Origin: Sphingomonadaceae bacterium
GTDB taxonomy: Bacteria; Pseudomonadota; Alphaproteobacteria; Sphingomonadales; Sphingomonadaceae
Direction: 5' to 3'
DNA length: 64,000 nucleotides
NCBI GenBank assembly: GCA_947476425.1
Contig: CANJQJ010000002.1
Location: 1-64,000, forward strand
Positions 1-10,376 of this stretch are shown piece by piece. Within the stretch, counting starts at the first letter, position 1; every line of letters starts with the position of its first letter. Position numbers and translations under genes: made by a program. The notes below the pieces were generated by a model that worked only from the letters and a program-made list of their open reading frames with translations, made no database searches and was not told the origin of the DNA.

Positions 1-70
1 CATGCGATCGCGGGAAAAATGGCTTGATCCGGCGCATCTGCACCTCGCTCAGCATAAACAGATCGTCCAC
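1..70 (-). CDS. IS5-family transposase, N-terminal fragment cut by window edge
   Basis: Reading the minus strand from a GTG at 68-70 gives MDDLFMLSEVQMRRIKPFFP and then RSH before the window ends. The pattern DLF-LSE-QM-RI-P-FP-SH is the characteristic N-terminus of IS5-type DDE transposases. An AGGAGG ribosome binding site sits 8 bases before the GTG, which fixes the start. Only 23 codons are visible, so whether the element is intact cannot be judged. It is transcribed away from pstS. Family assignment is from recognised motif similarity; the fragment is short, so the exact IS group is not assigned. Confidence 0.72.
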   Translation of the reverse strand, partial: MDDLFMLSEVQMRRIKPFFPRSH

Positions 71-147
71 AAGCAGCACCTCCTGGTGCCACCATTGAAT
101 CAACCCTCAGCCCATCATGCAAGCAATTTAACAGGTCCTGACCCTAG
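1..147 (-). mobile_element. Left part of an insertion sequence (IS5-like), end near 134-147
   Basis: The transposase start at 70 is followed outward by about 75 non-coding bases. Read inward from the pstS side, 147-134 gives CTAGGGTCAGGACC, a plausible terminal inverted repeat with a CTAG/TA-type target. The other end lies outside the window, so the boundary is provisional. Confidence 0.45.
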
Positions 148-209
148 GCGAACAATCTTAAATATTGGGTTGCGCTGCCTTTTTCTCCGCCATGACCACA
201 TATTGTCTA

Positions 210-238
210 CTGTCACGGAACCGTAACAGAAGAGTCAC
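210..238 (+). promoter_or_regulatory. Candidate Pho box: three 7-mers at 11-base spacing upstream of pstS
   Basis: CTGTCAC (210-216), CCGTAAC (221-227) and GAGTCAC (232-238) are separated by the 4-base spacers GGAA and AGAA. This is the geometry of PhoB half sites (consensus CTGTCAT, 11-base repeat). The site lies about 80 bases before the pstS start, where an activator overlapping the -35 region would be expected. The first repeat matches best; the other two are degenerate. PhoB control is inferred from this and from the gene it precedes. Confidence 0.6.
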
Positions 239-317
239 CGAGTCAACATCTTGTCCCTCTAATTGTGCCGTTGAGACGGGCGGATGGCCCGTCCAGCCAC
301 CGGCTAGGGGGAAAATA

Positions 318-1355
318 ATGAATATCCGTTACAAGGCTCTGGCGCTTGCTGCCGTCAGCCTCGTCGCAATTCCGACGATCGCATCCGCTCGGGCACAGAT
401 CCGCGCGGTTGGCTCCTCGACCGTCTATCCGTTCGCGACCGCGGTCGCCGAACGTCTGGCGCGTGCCAATCCGGGCATGCAGCCGCCCGTCATCGAATCG
501 ACCGGCACCGGCGGCGGCATGAAGCTGTTCTGCGCAGGCGTCGGCGAGCAGCATCCCGATATCGAGAATGCCTCGCGCCGCATCAAGGCTTCCGAAGTGA
601 AGACCTGCATCGCCAATGGCGTCACCCAGATCACCGAGATCCAGGTCGGCATCGACGGCATCGCATTCGCCACGGCTACCGCCAGCGCGCTTTCCAACGT
701 CACGACCGCCGACATCTACAAGGCGCTCGCTAAGACGCCGTTCGGCAAGGCTAACAAGGCCAAGACCTGGAAGGACGTCAATCCCAAGTTGCCCGCAGTC
801 GCGATCCGCGTCTATGGCCCGCCTCCGACGAGCGGCACGCGCGATGCTTTTGGCGAGCTGATCATGACCAATGGTTGCGAGAGCAATCCGGCGATGCCAG
901 CGCTCAAGAAGACGGATGAAGCCAAGTTCAAGGCGATCTGCACCGGCCTTCGTGAAGACGGCGCGTTCATCGAAGCAGGCGAGAACGATAACCTCATCGT
1001 TCAGAAGCTTGAAGCAAATCCCGGCACCGTCGGCATCTTCGGCTATTCCTACCTCGAGGAAAATGCAGCGAAGCTGAAGGGCATCTCGATCAACGGCGTC
1101 GCACCGACCTACGAGACGATCTCGTCGTTCAAATATCCCGGTGCGCGTCCGCTCTACATCTACATCAAGGATGCGCATGTTCGCGCGATCCCGTCGATCA
1201 AGGCCTATGTCGCCGAGTTCGCCAAGGAAACCGCCTGGGGCCCGAACGGCTACCTCGTCCGTCGCGGCATGATCGCGGCACCAGATGCGGTCCGCGCCAA
1301 GAGCGCCGCCGCAGCACGCACCCTCGCCCCGCTCGACCTCGCGACGATCAAGTAA
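318..1355 (+). CDS. pstS: Phosphate ABC transporter substrate-binding protein (PstS family)
   Basis: Periplasmic phosphate-binding protein that would deliver phosphate to a PstCAB permease. The 345-residue product begins with a basic, hydrophobic signal peptide ending near ASARA. It has the family phosphate-binding loops: GSSTVYPFATAVAE close to the mature N-terminus, then ESTGTGGGMK, and TSGTRDAF in the middle. The ATG at 318 is preceded by AGGGGG, and the signal peptide begins exactly there, so longer upstream readings are rejected. pstC, pstA and pstB are not beside it; the next gene is a phosphate-type porin, making a two-gene outer membrane/periplasm uptake unit. A Pho-box-like array lies upstream. 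Confidence 0.92.
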   Translation: MNIRYKALALAAVSLVAIPTIASARAQIRAVGSSTVYPFATAVAERLARANPGMQPPVIESTGTGGGMKLFCAGVGEQHPDIENASRRIKASEVKTCIANGVTQITEIQVGIDGIAFATATASALSNVTTADIYKALAKTPFGKANKAKTWKDVNPKLPAVAIRVYGPPPTSGTRDAFGELIMTNGCESNPAMPALKKTDEAKFKAICTGLREDGAFIEAGENDNLIVQKLEANPGTVGIFGYSYLEENAAKLKGISINGVAPTYETISSFKYPGARPLYIYIKDAHVRAIPSIKAYVAEFAKETAWGPNGYLVRRGMIAAPDAVRAKSAAAARTLAPLDLATIK

Positions 1356-1395
1356 GCAGGTCGCAGCTAATATCTCGTAACAAGGGGAAATTTTC

Positions 1396-2637
1396 GTGAA
1401 CAAGAACATCTACGCATTGATGGCGGCTGCAAGCTGCCTCGCCTTCGCTTCAGCCGCGCAGGCACAGGACGCCGTCCCGGACGCACCGGTCGAAGTCGCC
1501 GAGACCCAGACCGACGCAGCCGCCCAGCTCGAATTCATGAAGGCGCAGCTGGACGCGCTCCAGGCGCAGCTCAACGAGCTCCAGAAGAAGAATGCAGCAA
1601 CCGATGCGACGTGGAAGAATGCTTCCTGGTCAGCCGAAACCAAGATTTCGGGCCGGATGTATTTCGACTTCAGCAATCTGAGCCTGCATAACAACGGTTC
1701 GGCGATCTATCCGCAGAACAAGTCGACCAATTTCGAACTGAAGCGCTTCTATCTGGGCGTCGATCACAAGTTCAACGACGTCTTCTCGGCCAACCTGACC
1801 ACTGACGTCACCTGGTCGTCAGGCATCGGCGCATCGCTCTACATCAAAAAGGCCTATCTGCAGGCCAAGCTCAACGACGCACTCGTCGTCAAGCTCGGTG
1901 CGGCCGACACGCCCTGGATCCCCTTCGTCGAGAGCATCTACGGCTATCGCCACATCGAACAGACGGTGTCCGACCGCACCAAGTTCGGCACCTCGTCCGA
2001 CTGGGGCGTGCATGCCAGCGGCAAGCTCGCCGGCGGCATCGTCGAATATGACGTCGCGGCACTCAACGGTGGCGGCTATCGCAACGTTCCGGGAGTCGGT
2101 GGCACGCGCAGCCGTGGCGTCGACTTAGAAGGTCGCGTCAACGTCAACTACAAGGGCTTCATCGCCGGCGTAGGTGGCTATACCGGCAAGCTCGGCAAGG
2201 TCACGACGATCGCACCGGCCGTCAACACCGCCGACCGGATCAACGGCGTGCTCGCATATAAGGGCAAGATGTTCACCGTCGGTGGCGAATATTTCACCGC
2301 GACCAACTGGAACAACGTAACCGGTTCGATCTCGCTGGTTCGCGACGTCAAGTCGGAAGGCTGGTCGGCATTCGGCTCAGTCGCGCCGATCGACAAGTGG
2401 AGCGCTTTCGCCCGATACGATAGCGTCAAGACCGACAAGTTCCTGAATACCCAGGATGAATATTTCAACGTCGGCGTCCAGTACAGCCCCGCCAAGATCG
2501 TCGATCTCGCGCTGGTCTACAAGCATGACGAAGCCAAGCATGGCTCGGTCAGCACCGGCAACGGCACGATCACCGGGGGCGCCACGGCTCCCGGCAAATA
2601 TGACGAAATCGGCATATTCGGCCAGTTCCGCTTCTAA
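1396..2637 (+). CDS. OprO/OprP-type phosphate-selective porin
   Basis: 413-residue outer membrane beta-barrel protein. A signal peptide ends at AQAQD; residues roughly 40-65 form a short coiled coil rich in Q, L and A, as in OprP/OprO-type trimers; the rest alternates polar and aromatic residues and ends in GQFRF, with the terminal Phe typical of BAM substrates. The start is GTG at 1396 with AAGGGGA upstream. It lies 40 bases after pstS and is followed by a strong terminator, so both are probably one phosphate-starvation transcript. Phosphate selectivity is inferred from family and neighbour; polyphosphate or another anion is possible. Confidence 0.88.
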   Translation: MNKNIYALMAAASCLAFASAAQAQDAVPDAPVEVAETQTDAAAQLEFMKAQLDALQAQLNELQKKNAATDATWKNASWSAETKISGRMYFDFSNLSLHNNGSAIYPQNKSTNFELKRFYLGVDHKFNDVFSANLTTDVTWSSGIGASLYIKKAYLQAKLNDALVVKLGAADTPWIPFVESIYGYRHIEQTVSDRTKFGTSSDWGVHASGKLAGGIVEYDVAALNGGGYRNVPGVGGTRSRGVDLEGRVNVNYKGFIAGVGGYTGKLGKVTTIAPAVNTADRINGVLAYKGKMFTVGGEYFTATNWNNVTGSISLVRDVKSEGWSAFGSVAPIDKWSAFARYDSVKTDKFLNTQDEYFNVGVQYSPAKIVDLALVYKHDEAKHGSVSTGNGTITGGATAPGKYDEIGIFGQFRF

Positions 2638-2660
2638 CCCCCCTTGGAAGCGCATAACTA

Positions 2661-2691
2661 CCCCGCCGGAGCGATCCGGCGGGGTTTTTAT
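2661..2691 (+). terminator. Rho-independent terminator after the porin gene
   Basis: Perfect 10-bp stem CCCCGCCGGA / TCCGGCGGGG around GCGA, followed by TTTTTATTT. It lies 23 bases after the porin stop and between convergent genes. The same hairpin with one base change recurs at 25495-25520 on the other strand. Confidence 0.9.
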
Positions 2692-2700
2692 TTCTCGATC

Positions 2701-3330
2701 TCAGCCCACCGCGCGAAATTCGCCGCTGGGTTCGTCGAGCAGGCGCAATATCCCATCGGCAATGGCGAAGTGGGCGCCATGAAGCTTGAGCAGCCCGGCC
2801 TGCTCGCGCTCGGCGATACACGGAAAGCTGCGCAGATTGGCAAGGCTGACCTTGACCGCCTCATATTCCAGCGCGCGGTGGGGATCATGGCCATGCTCCG
2901 CAACGACACGATCGCGCGCTTCGTCAAGCAGATCGACCCAATGCGCAATGAAGCCGCCCTCGCCGGGCCGCTTGCCCTCGAACTGGCGCGAAAGCGACGC
3001 GGAGATGCCGCCACACTGGCCATGGCCCATCACGACGATTTCGGGAACTTCAAGCTGGGTAACCGCGAACTCGAGCGCGGCCGAGACGCCGTGGCGCCCC
3101 CCGCCAAGCTCGAAAGGCGGCACCAGATTGGCGACATTGCGCACGACGAACATCTCGCCTGGCGAGGTGTCGAAGATCTGGGCCGGATCGACCCGGCTGT
3201 CGGAACAGGCGATTACCAGCAATTTGGGGGATTGGCCTTCAGCGAGTTCGCTCCAGCGCTCGCGTTGGCGGGACCAGTCACTGGTGCGGAAGCGGCGATA
3301 GCCGTCTAGGAAGTCTGCAAAGTCGGTCAT
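2701..3330 (-). CDS. Beta-class carbonic anhydrase
   Basis: Zinc enzyme interconverting CO2 and bicarbonate in the cytoplasm. The 209-residue protein carries all the beta-class signatures: CSDSRVDP gives zinc ligand Cys42 and the Asp44/Arg46 dyad, and MGHGQCGG gives ligands His103 and Cys106. Start chosen at the ATG at 3330 (MTDFADF), which has AGGGA 8 bases upstream; a TTG two codons earlier is less likely. It is convergent with the porin gene and divergent from lipA, with only about 67 bases between the two starts. Confidence 0.95.
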   Translation of the reverse strand: MTDFADFLDGYRRFRTSDWSRQRERWSELAEGQSPKLLVIACSDSRVDPAQIFDTSPGEMFVVRNVANLVPPFELGGGRHGVSAALEFAVTQLEVPEIVVMGHGQCGGISASLSRQFEGKRPGEGGFIAHWVDLLDEARDRVVAEHGHDPHRALEYEAVKVSLANLRSFPCIAEREQAGLLKLHGAHFAIADGILRLLDEPSGEFRAVG

Positions 3331-3397
3331 GACCAAAATCCCTAGCGGGGGGCGGGCAGGGCTGGCAAGAGTGAGCCGCTTGGCTTATCTCGCAATC

Positions 3398-4315
3398 ATG
3401 AACGAGATGACTCCTCCGCCCGTCCTGCGTCAGCGCAAGCCCGACTGGATTCGCGTCAAGGCGCCAATGGGCGCGGCTTTCAACGAGACCCGCGCGCTGA
3501 TGCGCAAGCTCAGCCTCTCCACGGTGTGCGAGGAGGCCGCCTGTCCGAACATCGGCGAGTGCTGGACCAAGAAACACGCCACCATGATGATTCTAGGCGA
3601 TGTCTGCACGCGCGCTTGCGCCTTCTGCAACGTCAAGACCGGCATGCCGCGCTCGGTTGACCCGCTCGAACCGCAGCACGTCGGCGAGGCAGTCGCCGAA
3701 TTGGGTCTGGCGCATATCGTGATCACCTCGGTCGATCGCGACGATCTTCCCGATGGCGGCGCATCGCAGTTCGTCAAGGTGATCGAGGCGATTCGCAGTT
3801 CCGCCCCGCAGACCACTATCGAAATTTTGACGCCTGATTTCCGCAACAAGCATGAAGCGGCAGTCGAAGCCATCATAGCTGCACGGCCCGACGTCTATAA
3901 TCATAATCTCGAGACGGTGCCCCGGCTCTACCCGACGATCCGGCCGGGCGCGCGCTATTATGCGTCGCTTCGCCTGCTCGAAAGCGTCAAGAAGCTCGAT
4001 CCGTCGATCTTCACCAAATCGGGCGTCATGGTCGGCCTCGGCGAACAGCGGCTCGAAGTGCATCAGGTCATGGATGACATGCGTTCGGCCGGGATCGATT
4101 TCCTGACGATGGGCCAATATCTCCAGCCGACCCCGAAACATGCGCCGGTGATCGATTTCGTGACGCCGGCTACTTTCAATGCCTATGCCGCGATTGCGCG
4201 CGCCAAGGGTTTCCTGCTCGTCGCCGCGACGCCGCTTACGCGGTCGAGCTATCATGCCGGCGACGATTTCGCGAAGTTGAGGGCGGCCAGAGAGGCGAGC
4301 CTTGCCAAGGCATAG
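3398..4315 (+). CDS. lipA: Lipoyl synthase
   Basis: Radical-SAM enzyme that inserts two sulfurs into protein-bound octanoyl groups to make lipoyl cofactor for pyruvate and 2-oxoglutarate dehydrogenases. Both iron-sulfur sites are visible: the LipA-specific auxiliary cluster [12 protein letters not shown] (Cys44, 49, 55) and the radical-SAM CTRACAFC (Cys70, 74, 77). The length of 305 residues fits the family. Start taken at ATG 3398; a second in-frame ATG at 3407 is possible and no strong ribosome binding site decides between them. The last codons overlap the following COQ10-like gene by 14 bases. Confidence 0.95.
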   Translation: MNEMTPPPVLRQRKPDWIRVKAPMGAAFNETRALMRKLSLSTVCEEAACPNIGECWTKKHATMMILGDVCTRACAFCNVKTGMPRSVDPLEPQHVGEAVAELGLAHIVITSVDRDDLPDGGASQFVKVIEAIRSSAPQTTIEILTPDFRNKHEAAVEAIIAARPDVYNHNLETVPRLYPTIRPGARYYASLRLLESVKKLDPSIFTKSGVMVGLGEQRLEVHQVMDDMRSAGIDFLTMGQYLQPTPKHAPVIDFVTPATFNAYAAIARAKGFLLVAATPLTRSSYHAGDDFAKLRAAREASLAKA

Positions 4316-4739
4316 GGAACAGCGCCGACTGCCTTATTCGCCGGATCAGATGTTCGATCTCGTAGCGGATGTCGGCCGTTATGCCGAATTCCTGCCCTGG
4401 GTAGCCGCCGTGCGCGTCAAGTCCAACAATGAGAGCGAAATGGTCGCGGATCTCGTTGTCGGCTTCAAGGGGCTCCATGAGACCTTCTCGTCACGAGTCC
4501 ACAAGCATCGGCCTGATAGGATCGCGGTCGATTATCTCGAAGGCCCGCTCAAGCATCTCCACAATGAGTGGCACTTTGCGCCGGACGGGAATAGCGGCGG
4601 CACGATCGTCGATTTCAGCGTCGATTTCGCGTTTCGCTCGGCGATCTTCGAACGACTTGCCGGTGCGATGTTCGAACGGGCGTTTTTGAAGATGACCGAT
4701 GCGTTCGAGACCCGGGCAGGGGTGCTGTACGGCCGATAA
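4302..4739 (+). CDS. COQ10/RatA-type START-domain protein (SRPBCC)
   Basis: 145-residue member of the family containing yeast Coq10 and bacterial RatA. It has the conserved opening [21 protein letters not shown], here split as [13 protein letters not shown] and [10 protein letters not shown], then the domain's closing amphipathic helix [16 protein letters not shown]. Members bind ubiquinone or affect ribosome assembly; in alphaproteobacteria a quinone-binding role is more likely. It starts with TTG at 4302 inside the end of lipA, so translation is probably coupled. Placement next to lipA is common in alphaproteobacteria and hints at a shared link to respiratory metabolism. Confidence 0.85.
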   Translation: MPRHREQRRLPYSPDQMFDLVADVGRYAEFLPWVAAVRVKSNNESEMVADLVVGFKGLHETFSSRVHKHRPDRIAVDYLEGPLKHLHNEWHFAPDGNSGGTIVDFSVDFAFRSAIFERLAGAMFERAFLKMTDAFETRAGVLYGR

Positions 4740-4787
4740 TTGCGTTGATGGGCCATCGAGCCAGGTGAATCGAACCTTTAACCTATC

Positions 4788-4901
4788 CGCTCATCCTGAG
4801 GAGGGGCTGAGCCTGTCGAAGTCCCGTCTCGAAGGACCGCAGCGTAAGATCCTTCGAGACGCCATTTCGACAAGCTCAATGGCTCCTCAGGATGAGCGGG
4901 G
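4788..4901. repeat. Dispersed nested inverted repeat, copy 1
   Basis: Roughly 113 bases that can fold on themselves: outer arms CTCATCCTGAGGA / TCCTCAGGATGAG, middle arms CTGAGCCTGTCGAA / TTCGACAAGCTCAA, inner arms GTCTCGAAGGA / TCCTTCGAGAC. It lies between the ends of two convergent genes. Copies 2 and 3 are at 16139 and 31338. Confidence 0.9.
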
Positions 4902-4908
4902 CGAGGGA

Positions 4909-4942
4909 ACAGGCTCAGCCACTCCTCAGGATAAACGGATAA
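4909..4942. repeat. Partial inverted copy of the dispersed repeat
   Basis: The bases 4909-4942, read on the minus strand, match the left arm of copy 1 (TATCCGTTTATCCTGAGGAG then TGGCTGAGCCTGT) with a few changes. It is a half copy lying next to the full one. Confidence 0.75.
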
Positions 4943-4966
4943 CTGACCTCGGGGCCACAAACCGCT

Positions 4967-5485
4967 CTAAAGCGCCGCCTCGGGCATCAACAGCTCCAGC
5001 GCGCACAAGGCCGCCTGGAGGCGCACCCCGCCGCGACCGAGATCACCGAAATCGCGGCTGTCCGCGACCACTTCGTTCGGATCGCCATCACGCGTCGCAA
5101 GCGCAAAGACGACGCGGCCCACCGGCTTTTGCGCACTGCCACCATCCGGCCCCGCAATGCCCGTGATCGCGACCGCGACATCGGCGTTGGTCTTTTCCAG
5201 TGCGCCCTGCGCCATCGCCCAGGCGACCGCGATCGACACCGAACCGAAGGTCTCCAGCAAGTCGAGGCTGACCCCAAGCAGGCTCAGTTTCATCTCGTTG
5301 GAATAGGTTACGAAGCCCGCCTCGAAGATTTCCGAGGAGCCCGGAATTTCGGTGATCGAGGCCGACACCAGTCCACCGGTGCAACTCTCCGCCACCACGA
5401 TCCGGCGGCCGGCAAGAATATTCGCCTGGACCACCCGTCGGGCCGCTTCGACCAGTTCGGCCTGAAGCGTGCAATTCTGCGTCAT
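4967..5485 (-). CDS. CinA C-terminal-type nicotinamide-nucleotide amidase (PncC family)
   Basis: 172-residue single-domain member of the CinA C-terminal family, which deamidates nicotinamide mononucleotide to nicotinate mononucleotide in pyridine nucleotide recycling. Visible signatures are VVAESCTGG, with the conserved Ser/Cys-Thr-Gly-Gly, and the glycine-rich stretch AITGIAGPDGG. The N-terminal molybdopterin-like domain of full CinA is absent, as in E. coli PncC (YgaD). ATG at 5485. It lies 10 bases after the ispDF stop on the same strand and is probably co-transcribed with it. Confidence 0.9.
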   Translation of the reverse strand: MTQNCTLQAELVEAARRVVQANILAGRRIVVAESCTGGLVSASITEIPGSSEIFEAGFVTYSNEMKLSLLGVSLDLLETFGSVSIAVAWAMAQGALEKTNADVAVAITGIAGPDGGSAQKPVGRVVFALATRDGDPNEVVADSRDFGDLGRGGVRLQAALCALELLMPEAAL

Positions 5486-5495
5486 CGCTTATTCC

Positions 5496-6653
5496 TCATT
5501 CTGTCAACGTCCCGAGCCTGATCGTTGCGATCGCCTGGGCCGCGATGCCTTCCTCGCGCCCCGTAAAACCGAGCCGCTCGGTCGTAGTTGCCTTGACGCT
5601 AACCCTGCTCCGATCGACCCGCAACAGGTTCGCGATGCTGTCGCGCATCCTGTCCCGAAATGGTCCGATCTTGGGCTTTTCGCAGATGATCGTGACATCG
5701 ACATGATCGATAGTCCCGCCAAGGCCAATGATCAGACTTGCGGCGTGTTGCAGGAAAAAGCCGGAAGACGCGCCCTTCCAACGGGGATCGGAGGGCGGGA
5801 AATGATCGCCGATGTCGCCCAGGGCCGCCGCACCGAGCAAGGCATCGGTCAGCGCGTGGAGCGGCACATCCGCGTCGCTATGTCCGACGAGGCCCCGTTC
5901 GTGCGGTACGGAGACGCCACAGAGCCAGAGCGGGCCTTCGCCGCCAAAGGCGTGAACGTCAAAGCCAAGCCCGGTACGGCTGGTCATGGTGCTTCCGATA
6001 CGATCGAAATCGCTTTCATAGGTAAGCTTCTCGAGCGCCCGATCACCCGCGACCACAATCACGACACCCCCGGCGTTTCGGAGTACCTGCGCGTCGTCGG
6101 TAGCTTCGCGATCGGCCGGCCAAGCGGCATGGGCTGCGATGATGTCGGCGGTTCGGAACGCCTGCGGCGTCTGGATTCGCAGGAGAGTATCCCGGTCGAT
6201 CGCGCCGCCAAGAGCCTGGCCCAAAGGACCGGGCGGCCCGGCCAACGCAAGCGTATCAACCACCGGAAGTCCTGGAATCGCGCCGGGCGCCTCGTCCAGT
6301 GCGGCGACCAGGCGGTCGATCACCGCTGCCGGGACGAAAGGCCGCGCGGCATCGTGGATGAAAACGCGCTCGGTGGTCACTACGGCCAGCCCGGCCAATA
6401 CCGAATCCCGGCGCCGCGCGCCGCCAATGACGGGTGGAGGGAGCGGCCGATCGCCGATCGCGGCGGCATAGAGCGCTTCCTGTCCCGCGCCGATCACGAC
6501 TTGCACAGGCATATAAGAGGCAAGCGAATCGATCGCATGCGCCAGCACGCTTTTGCCGCCGACGATCCGGTACTGCTTCGGAATATCTCCGCCCGCACGG
6601 CTGCCGCTGCCCGCCGCGACGATCAACGCCATGGTGCCCGAAATGCTTGTCAT
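5496..6653 (-). CDS. ispDF: Bifunctional IspD/IspF, MEP isoprenoid pathway
   Basis: Fusion of 2-C-methyl-D-erythritol 4-phosphate cytidylyltransferase and 2-C-methyl-D-erythritol 2,4-cyclodiphosphate synthase, steps 3 and 5 of the MEP pathway. The IspD half has the CTP-binding loop AAGSGSRAGGDIPKQY and the catalytic-site segment FIHDAARPFV. The IspF half starts near GLGFDVHAFG and carries the metal-binding GHSDADVPLHALTDALLG and GDIGDHFPPSD. Length 385 residues. The ATG at 6653 has AGAGG 8 bases upstream, while further upstream codons give a low-complexity, non-family N-terminus. The fusion is typical of alphaproteobacteria. Another MEP gene, dxr, is at 42232-43395. Confidence 0.95.
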   Translation of the reverse strand: MTSISGTMALIVAAGSGSRAGGDIPKQYRIVGGKSVLAHAIDSLASYMPVQVVIGAGQEALYAAAIGDRPLPPPVIGGARRRDSVLAGLAVVTTERVFIHDAARPFVPAAVIDRLVAALDEAPGAIPGLPVVDTLALAGPPGPLGQALGGAIDRDTLLRIQTPQAFRTADIIAAHAAWPADREATDDAQVLRNAGGVVIVVAGDRALEKLTYESDFDRIGSTMTSRTGLGFDVHAFGGEGPLWLCGVSVPHERGLVGHSDADVPLHALTDALLGAAALGDIGDHFPPSDPRWKGASSGFFLQHAASLIIGLGGTIDHVDVTIICEKPKIGPFRDRMRDSIANLLRVDRSRVSVKATTTERLGFTGREEGIAAQAIATIRLGTLTE

Positions 6654-6739
6654 CGAGCGCGCCTCTATCGTGTGTTTTCCTTGCCCGCCAGCAGGATTGC
6701 GTCTAGAGGTTGCCTCTTTTTTAGGCAGTAGGGCATAAG

Positions 6740-7735
6740 TTGAGACTTGCACCCATCACGATCGGCGACGTGCACATCGAGAATCCCGTAATTCTGGCGC
6801 CGATGACTGGCGTCACCGACCTGCCGTTCCGGCGGATCGTTCGGCATTATGGATCGGGGCTCAACGTCACCGAGATGATCGCATCGGCCGCCGCCATCCG
6901 CGAAACGCGCCAGTCGATCCAGAAGGCGGCGTGGGATCCGATCGAGGAGCCGGTCTCGATGCAGCTGGTCGGCTGCACCCCGCACGAGATGGGGGAGGCG
7001 GCACGCCTCAACGCCGATCGGGGCGCCGCTATCATCGATATCAACATGGGCTGCCCGGTCCGCAAGGTCACCAACGGCGATGCGGGATCAGCGCTGATGC
7101 GCGATCTCAAACTGGCCGCCGCATTGATCGATGCCACCGTGAAGGCGGTCGACGTGCCGGTGACGCTCAAGATGCGGATGGGCTGGGATCATGCGAGCCT
7201 TAACGCCCCCGAGCTGGCCCGGATCGCTGAGGATCTCGGCGCGAAGATGGTCACCGTCCACGGCCGGACTCGCAACCAGATGTACAAGGGCGAGGCGGAC
7301 TGGGCGTTTGTTCGCACGGTCAAGGACGCCGTCAGCATCCCGGTGATCGTCAATGGCGACATCTGCACGATCGAGGATGCCGATACGGCGCTCGACCAGT
7401 CGGGCGCGGACGGCGTGATGATCGGACGCGGCGCCTATGGCAAGCCGTGGTTCCTCGGCCAGGTGATGCGATGGTTCGCGACAGGCGAGCGACGCCAGGA
7501 TCCGTCATTGGACGAGCAATATTCCACGATCGTCGAGCATTACCACGCGATGCTGTCGCTTTACGGCACGCATGTCGGGGTCAACCTGATGCGCAAGCAT
7601 ATTGGCTGGTACACCAAGGGCCTCAATGGCTCGGCGGAGTTTCGCAATCGGGTCAACCAGGAACTGGATCCCGCCGTCGTGCTGGCGATGCTCGCTGAAT
7701 TTTATACGCCATGGCTCGCGCGGGCAGCAGCGTGA
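6740..7735 (+). CDS. dusB: tRNA-dihydrouridine synthase (DusB/NifR3)
   Basis: FMN-dependent enzyme that reduces uridines in the tRNA D-loop. The 331-residue protein has the family opening [15 protein letters not shown], the catalytic-site segment [20 protein letters not shown] with the active Cys, and [13 protein letters not shown] and [11 protein letters not shown] for FMN phosphate binding. The start is TTG at 6740 after a GTAGGG-like binding site. As usual in alphaproteobacteria it heads the nifR3-ntrBC operon: its end overlaps ntrB. Divergent from ispDF with 86 bases between starts, so promoters for both lie there. Confidence 0.93.
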   Translation: MRLAPITIGDVHIENPVILAPMTGVTDLPFRRIVRHYGSGLNVTEMIASAAAIRETRQSIQKAAWDPIEEPVSMQLVGCTPHEMGEAARLNADRGAAIIDINMGCPVRKVTNGDAGSALMRDLKLAAALIDATVKAVDVPVTLKMRMGWDHASLNAPELARIAEDLGAKMVTVHGRTRNQMYKGEADWAFVRTVKDAVSIPVIVNGDICTIEDADTALDQSGADGVMIGRGAYGKPWFLGQVMRWFATGERRQDPSLDEQYSTIVEHYHAMLSLYGTHVGVNLMRKHIGWYTKGLNGSAEFRNRVNQELDPAVVLAMLAEFYTPWLARAAA

Positions 7736-8819
7736 GCCGCGCACCTCGGCGGCAGGCTGTCCCCGATGGGGCACCCTTGCCGAACGAGCTGCTGGCGGCG
7801 CTTCCGAGCGCATTGTTCGTAGTCGATCCGTCCGGCACGGTCTCGGACACCAATGTCGCGGCGGAGATGCTGCTCAATCTCAGCAAGGTCGCGATCATCG
7901 GGCGCCTCCTTGCCGAGCTTCTCGACAAGGATCTGCCGCAGCCCGGCGATACGCCGTTTGCGGCCTATGATTTCGAGATCGGCGGGGAGAGCGCGCGTCG
8001 ACAACGCGTCGATCTGGTCGCAGCGCCACTTGCCGATCGTCCCGGTTGGCGGGTGGTCACGATCCATGCCCGCGCTCGGGCTCACATTGCCGGGCGCTGG
8101 AGCGAACGCGAGGGCGGGACACTGTCGGCCGTCGGCGCTGCGGCGATGCTGGCGCATGAGATCAAGAACCCGCTGTCGGGCATTCGCGGAGCCGCGCAGC
8201 TGCTGGAATCCTCGGTCGACGAGGGATCGGCGGCGTTGACCCGGCTGATCCGCGACGAGGTCGATCGCGTCGCGGCACTGATCGATCGGATGGAGGGATT
8301 TACCGACACCCGCCCGCTCGAACTGGCGCCACAGAATATCCACGCGATCCTCGATCATGCGCGCGGCGTCGCGTTGCAGGGATTCGGCCACGGGATGCTG
8401 ATTCGCGAGGTCTATGATCCTTCGCTGCCGCCGGTTCTCGGCAATCGCGACGCGCTGATCCAGGTGTTCATCAACTTGATGAAGAATGCCGTCGAGGCGA
8501 TGCGCGAAAGCGGCGGGGCGACGATCACGCTCACCACCGCCTATCGCCACGGCGTCTCGATGGTGAAGAAGGGCAGCGACCAGCGCCTCTCGCTGCCGAT
8601 CGAGATCTGCGTGCTCGACGATGGCCCGGGCGCGCCGCCAGAAATCGCCGAGCATCTCTTCGATCCGTTCGTCACCACCAAGCGGTCGGGCAGCGGCCTC
8701 GGTCTTGCGCTGGTCGACAAGCTCATCGCGGATCAGGGCGGCATCGTCGAGTATGCCCGCGATGGTTCGCCGCCTCAGACCAAATTCCGGATATTGCTGC
8801 CGCGCGCGGGGAAAAAGAC

Positions 8820-8823
<4 letters not shown>
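7711..8823 (+). CDS. ntrB: Nitrogen regulation sensor histidine kinase NtrB
   Basis: Soluble kinase/phosphatase acting on NtrC in response to nitrogen status relayed by PII. About 370 residues: an N-terminal PAS domain (around [18 protein letters not shown]), a HisKA dimerisation domain with the phospho-acceptor in [19 protein letters not shown], and a C-terminal HATPase with N-box [10 protein letters not shown] and [12 protein letters not shown]. No membrane segment. Two starts are possible: ATG 7711 (25-base overlap with dusB) or GTG 7732, whose GTGA overlaps the dusB stop by 4 bases. The latter would give 363 residues and tighter coupling. Its stop overlaps the ntrC start by 4 bases (ATGA). 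Confidence 0.93.
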
Positions 8824-10289
<1,466 letters not shown>

Positions 10290-10376
10290 CGCCAGTTCGG
10301 AAGGCACTTCGCCGTCGACGGGCCGTTCACCGCAGCCGTGTTCCTGCTGCAACGTGACTGTGTTATCTCGGCCACT

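Noticed and set aside
2-226. 74-codon plus-strand frame at the left edge
   Set aside because: Runs antisense through the transposase start and into the pstS promoter; no motif or ribosome binding site.
243-1409. 388-codon minus-strand frame across pstS
   Set aside because: Antisense shadow; pstS has signal peptide, binding loops and ribosome binding site.
4778-4960. 60-codon frame within dispersed repeat copy 1
   Set aside because: Simply translates the inverted repeat; similar frames occur in the other copies.
5469-6731. 420-codon plus-strand frame opposite ispDF
   Set aside because: Antisense shadow; the minus strand encodes both IspD and IspF signatures.
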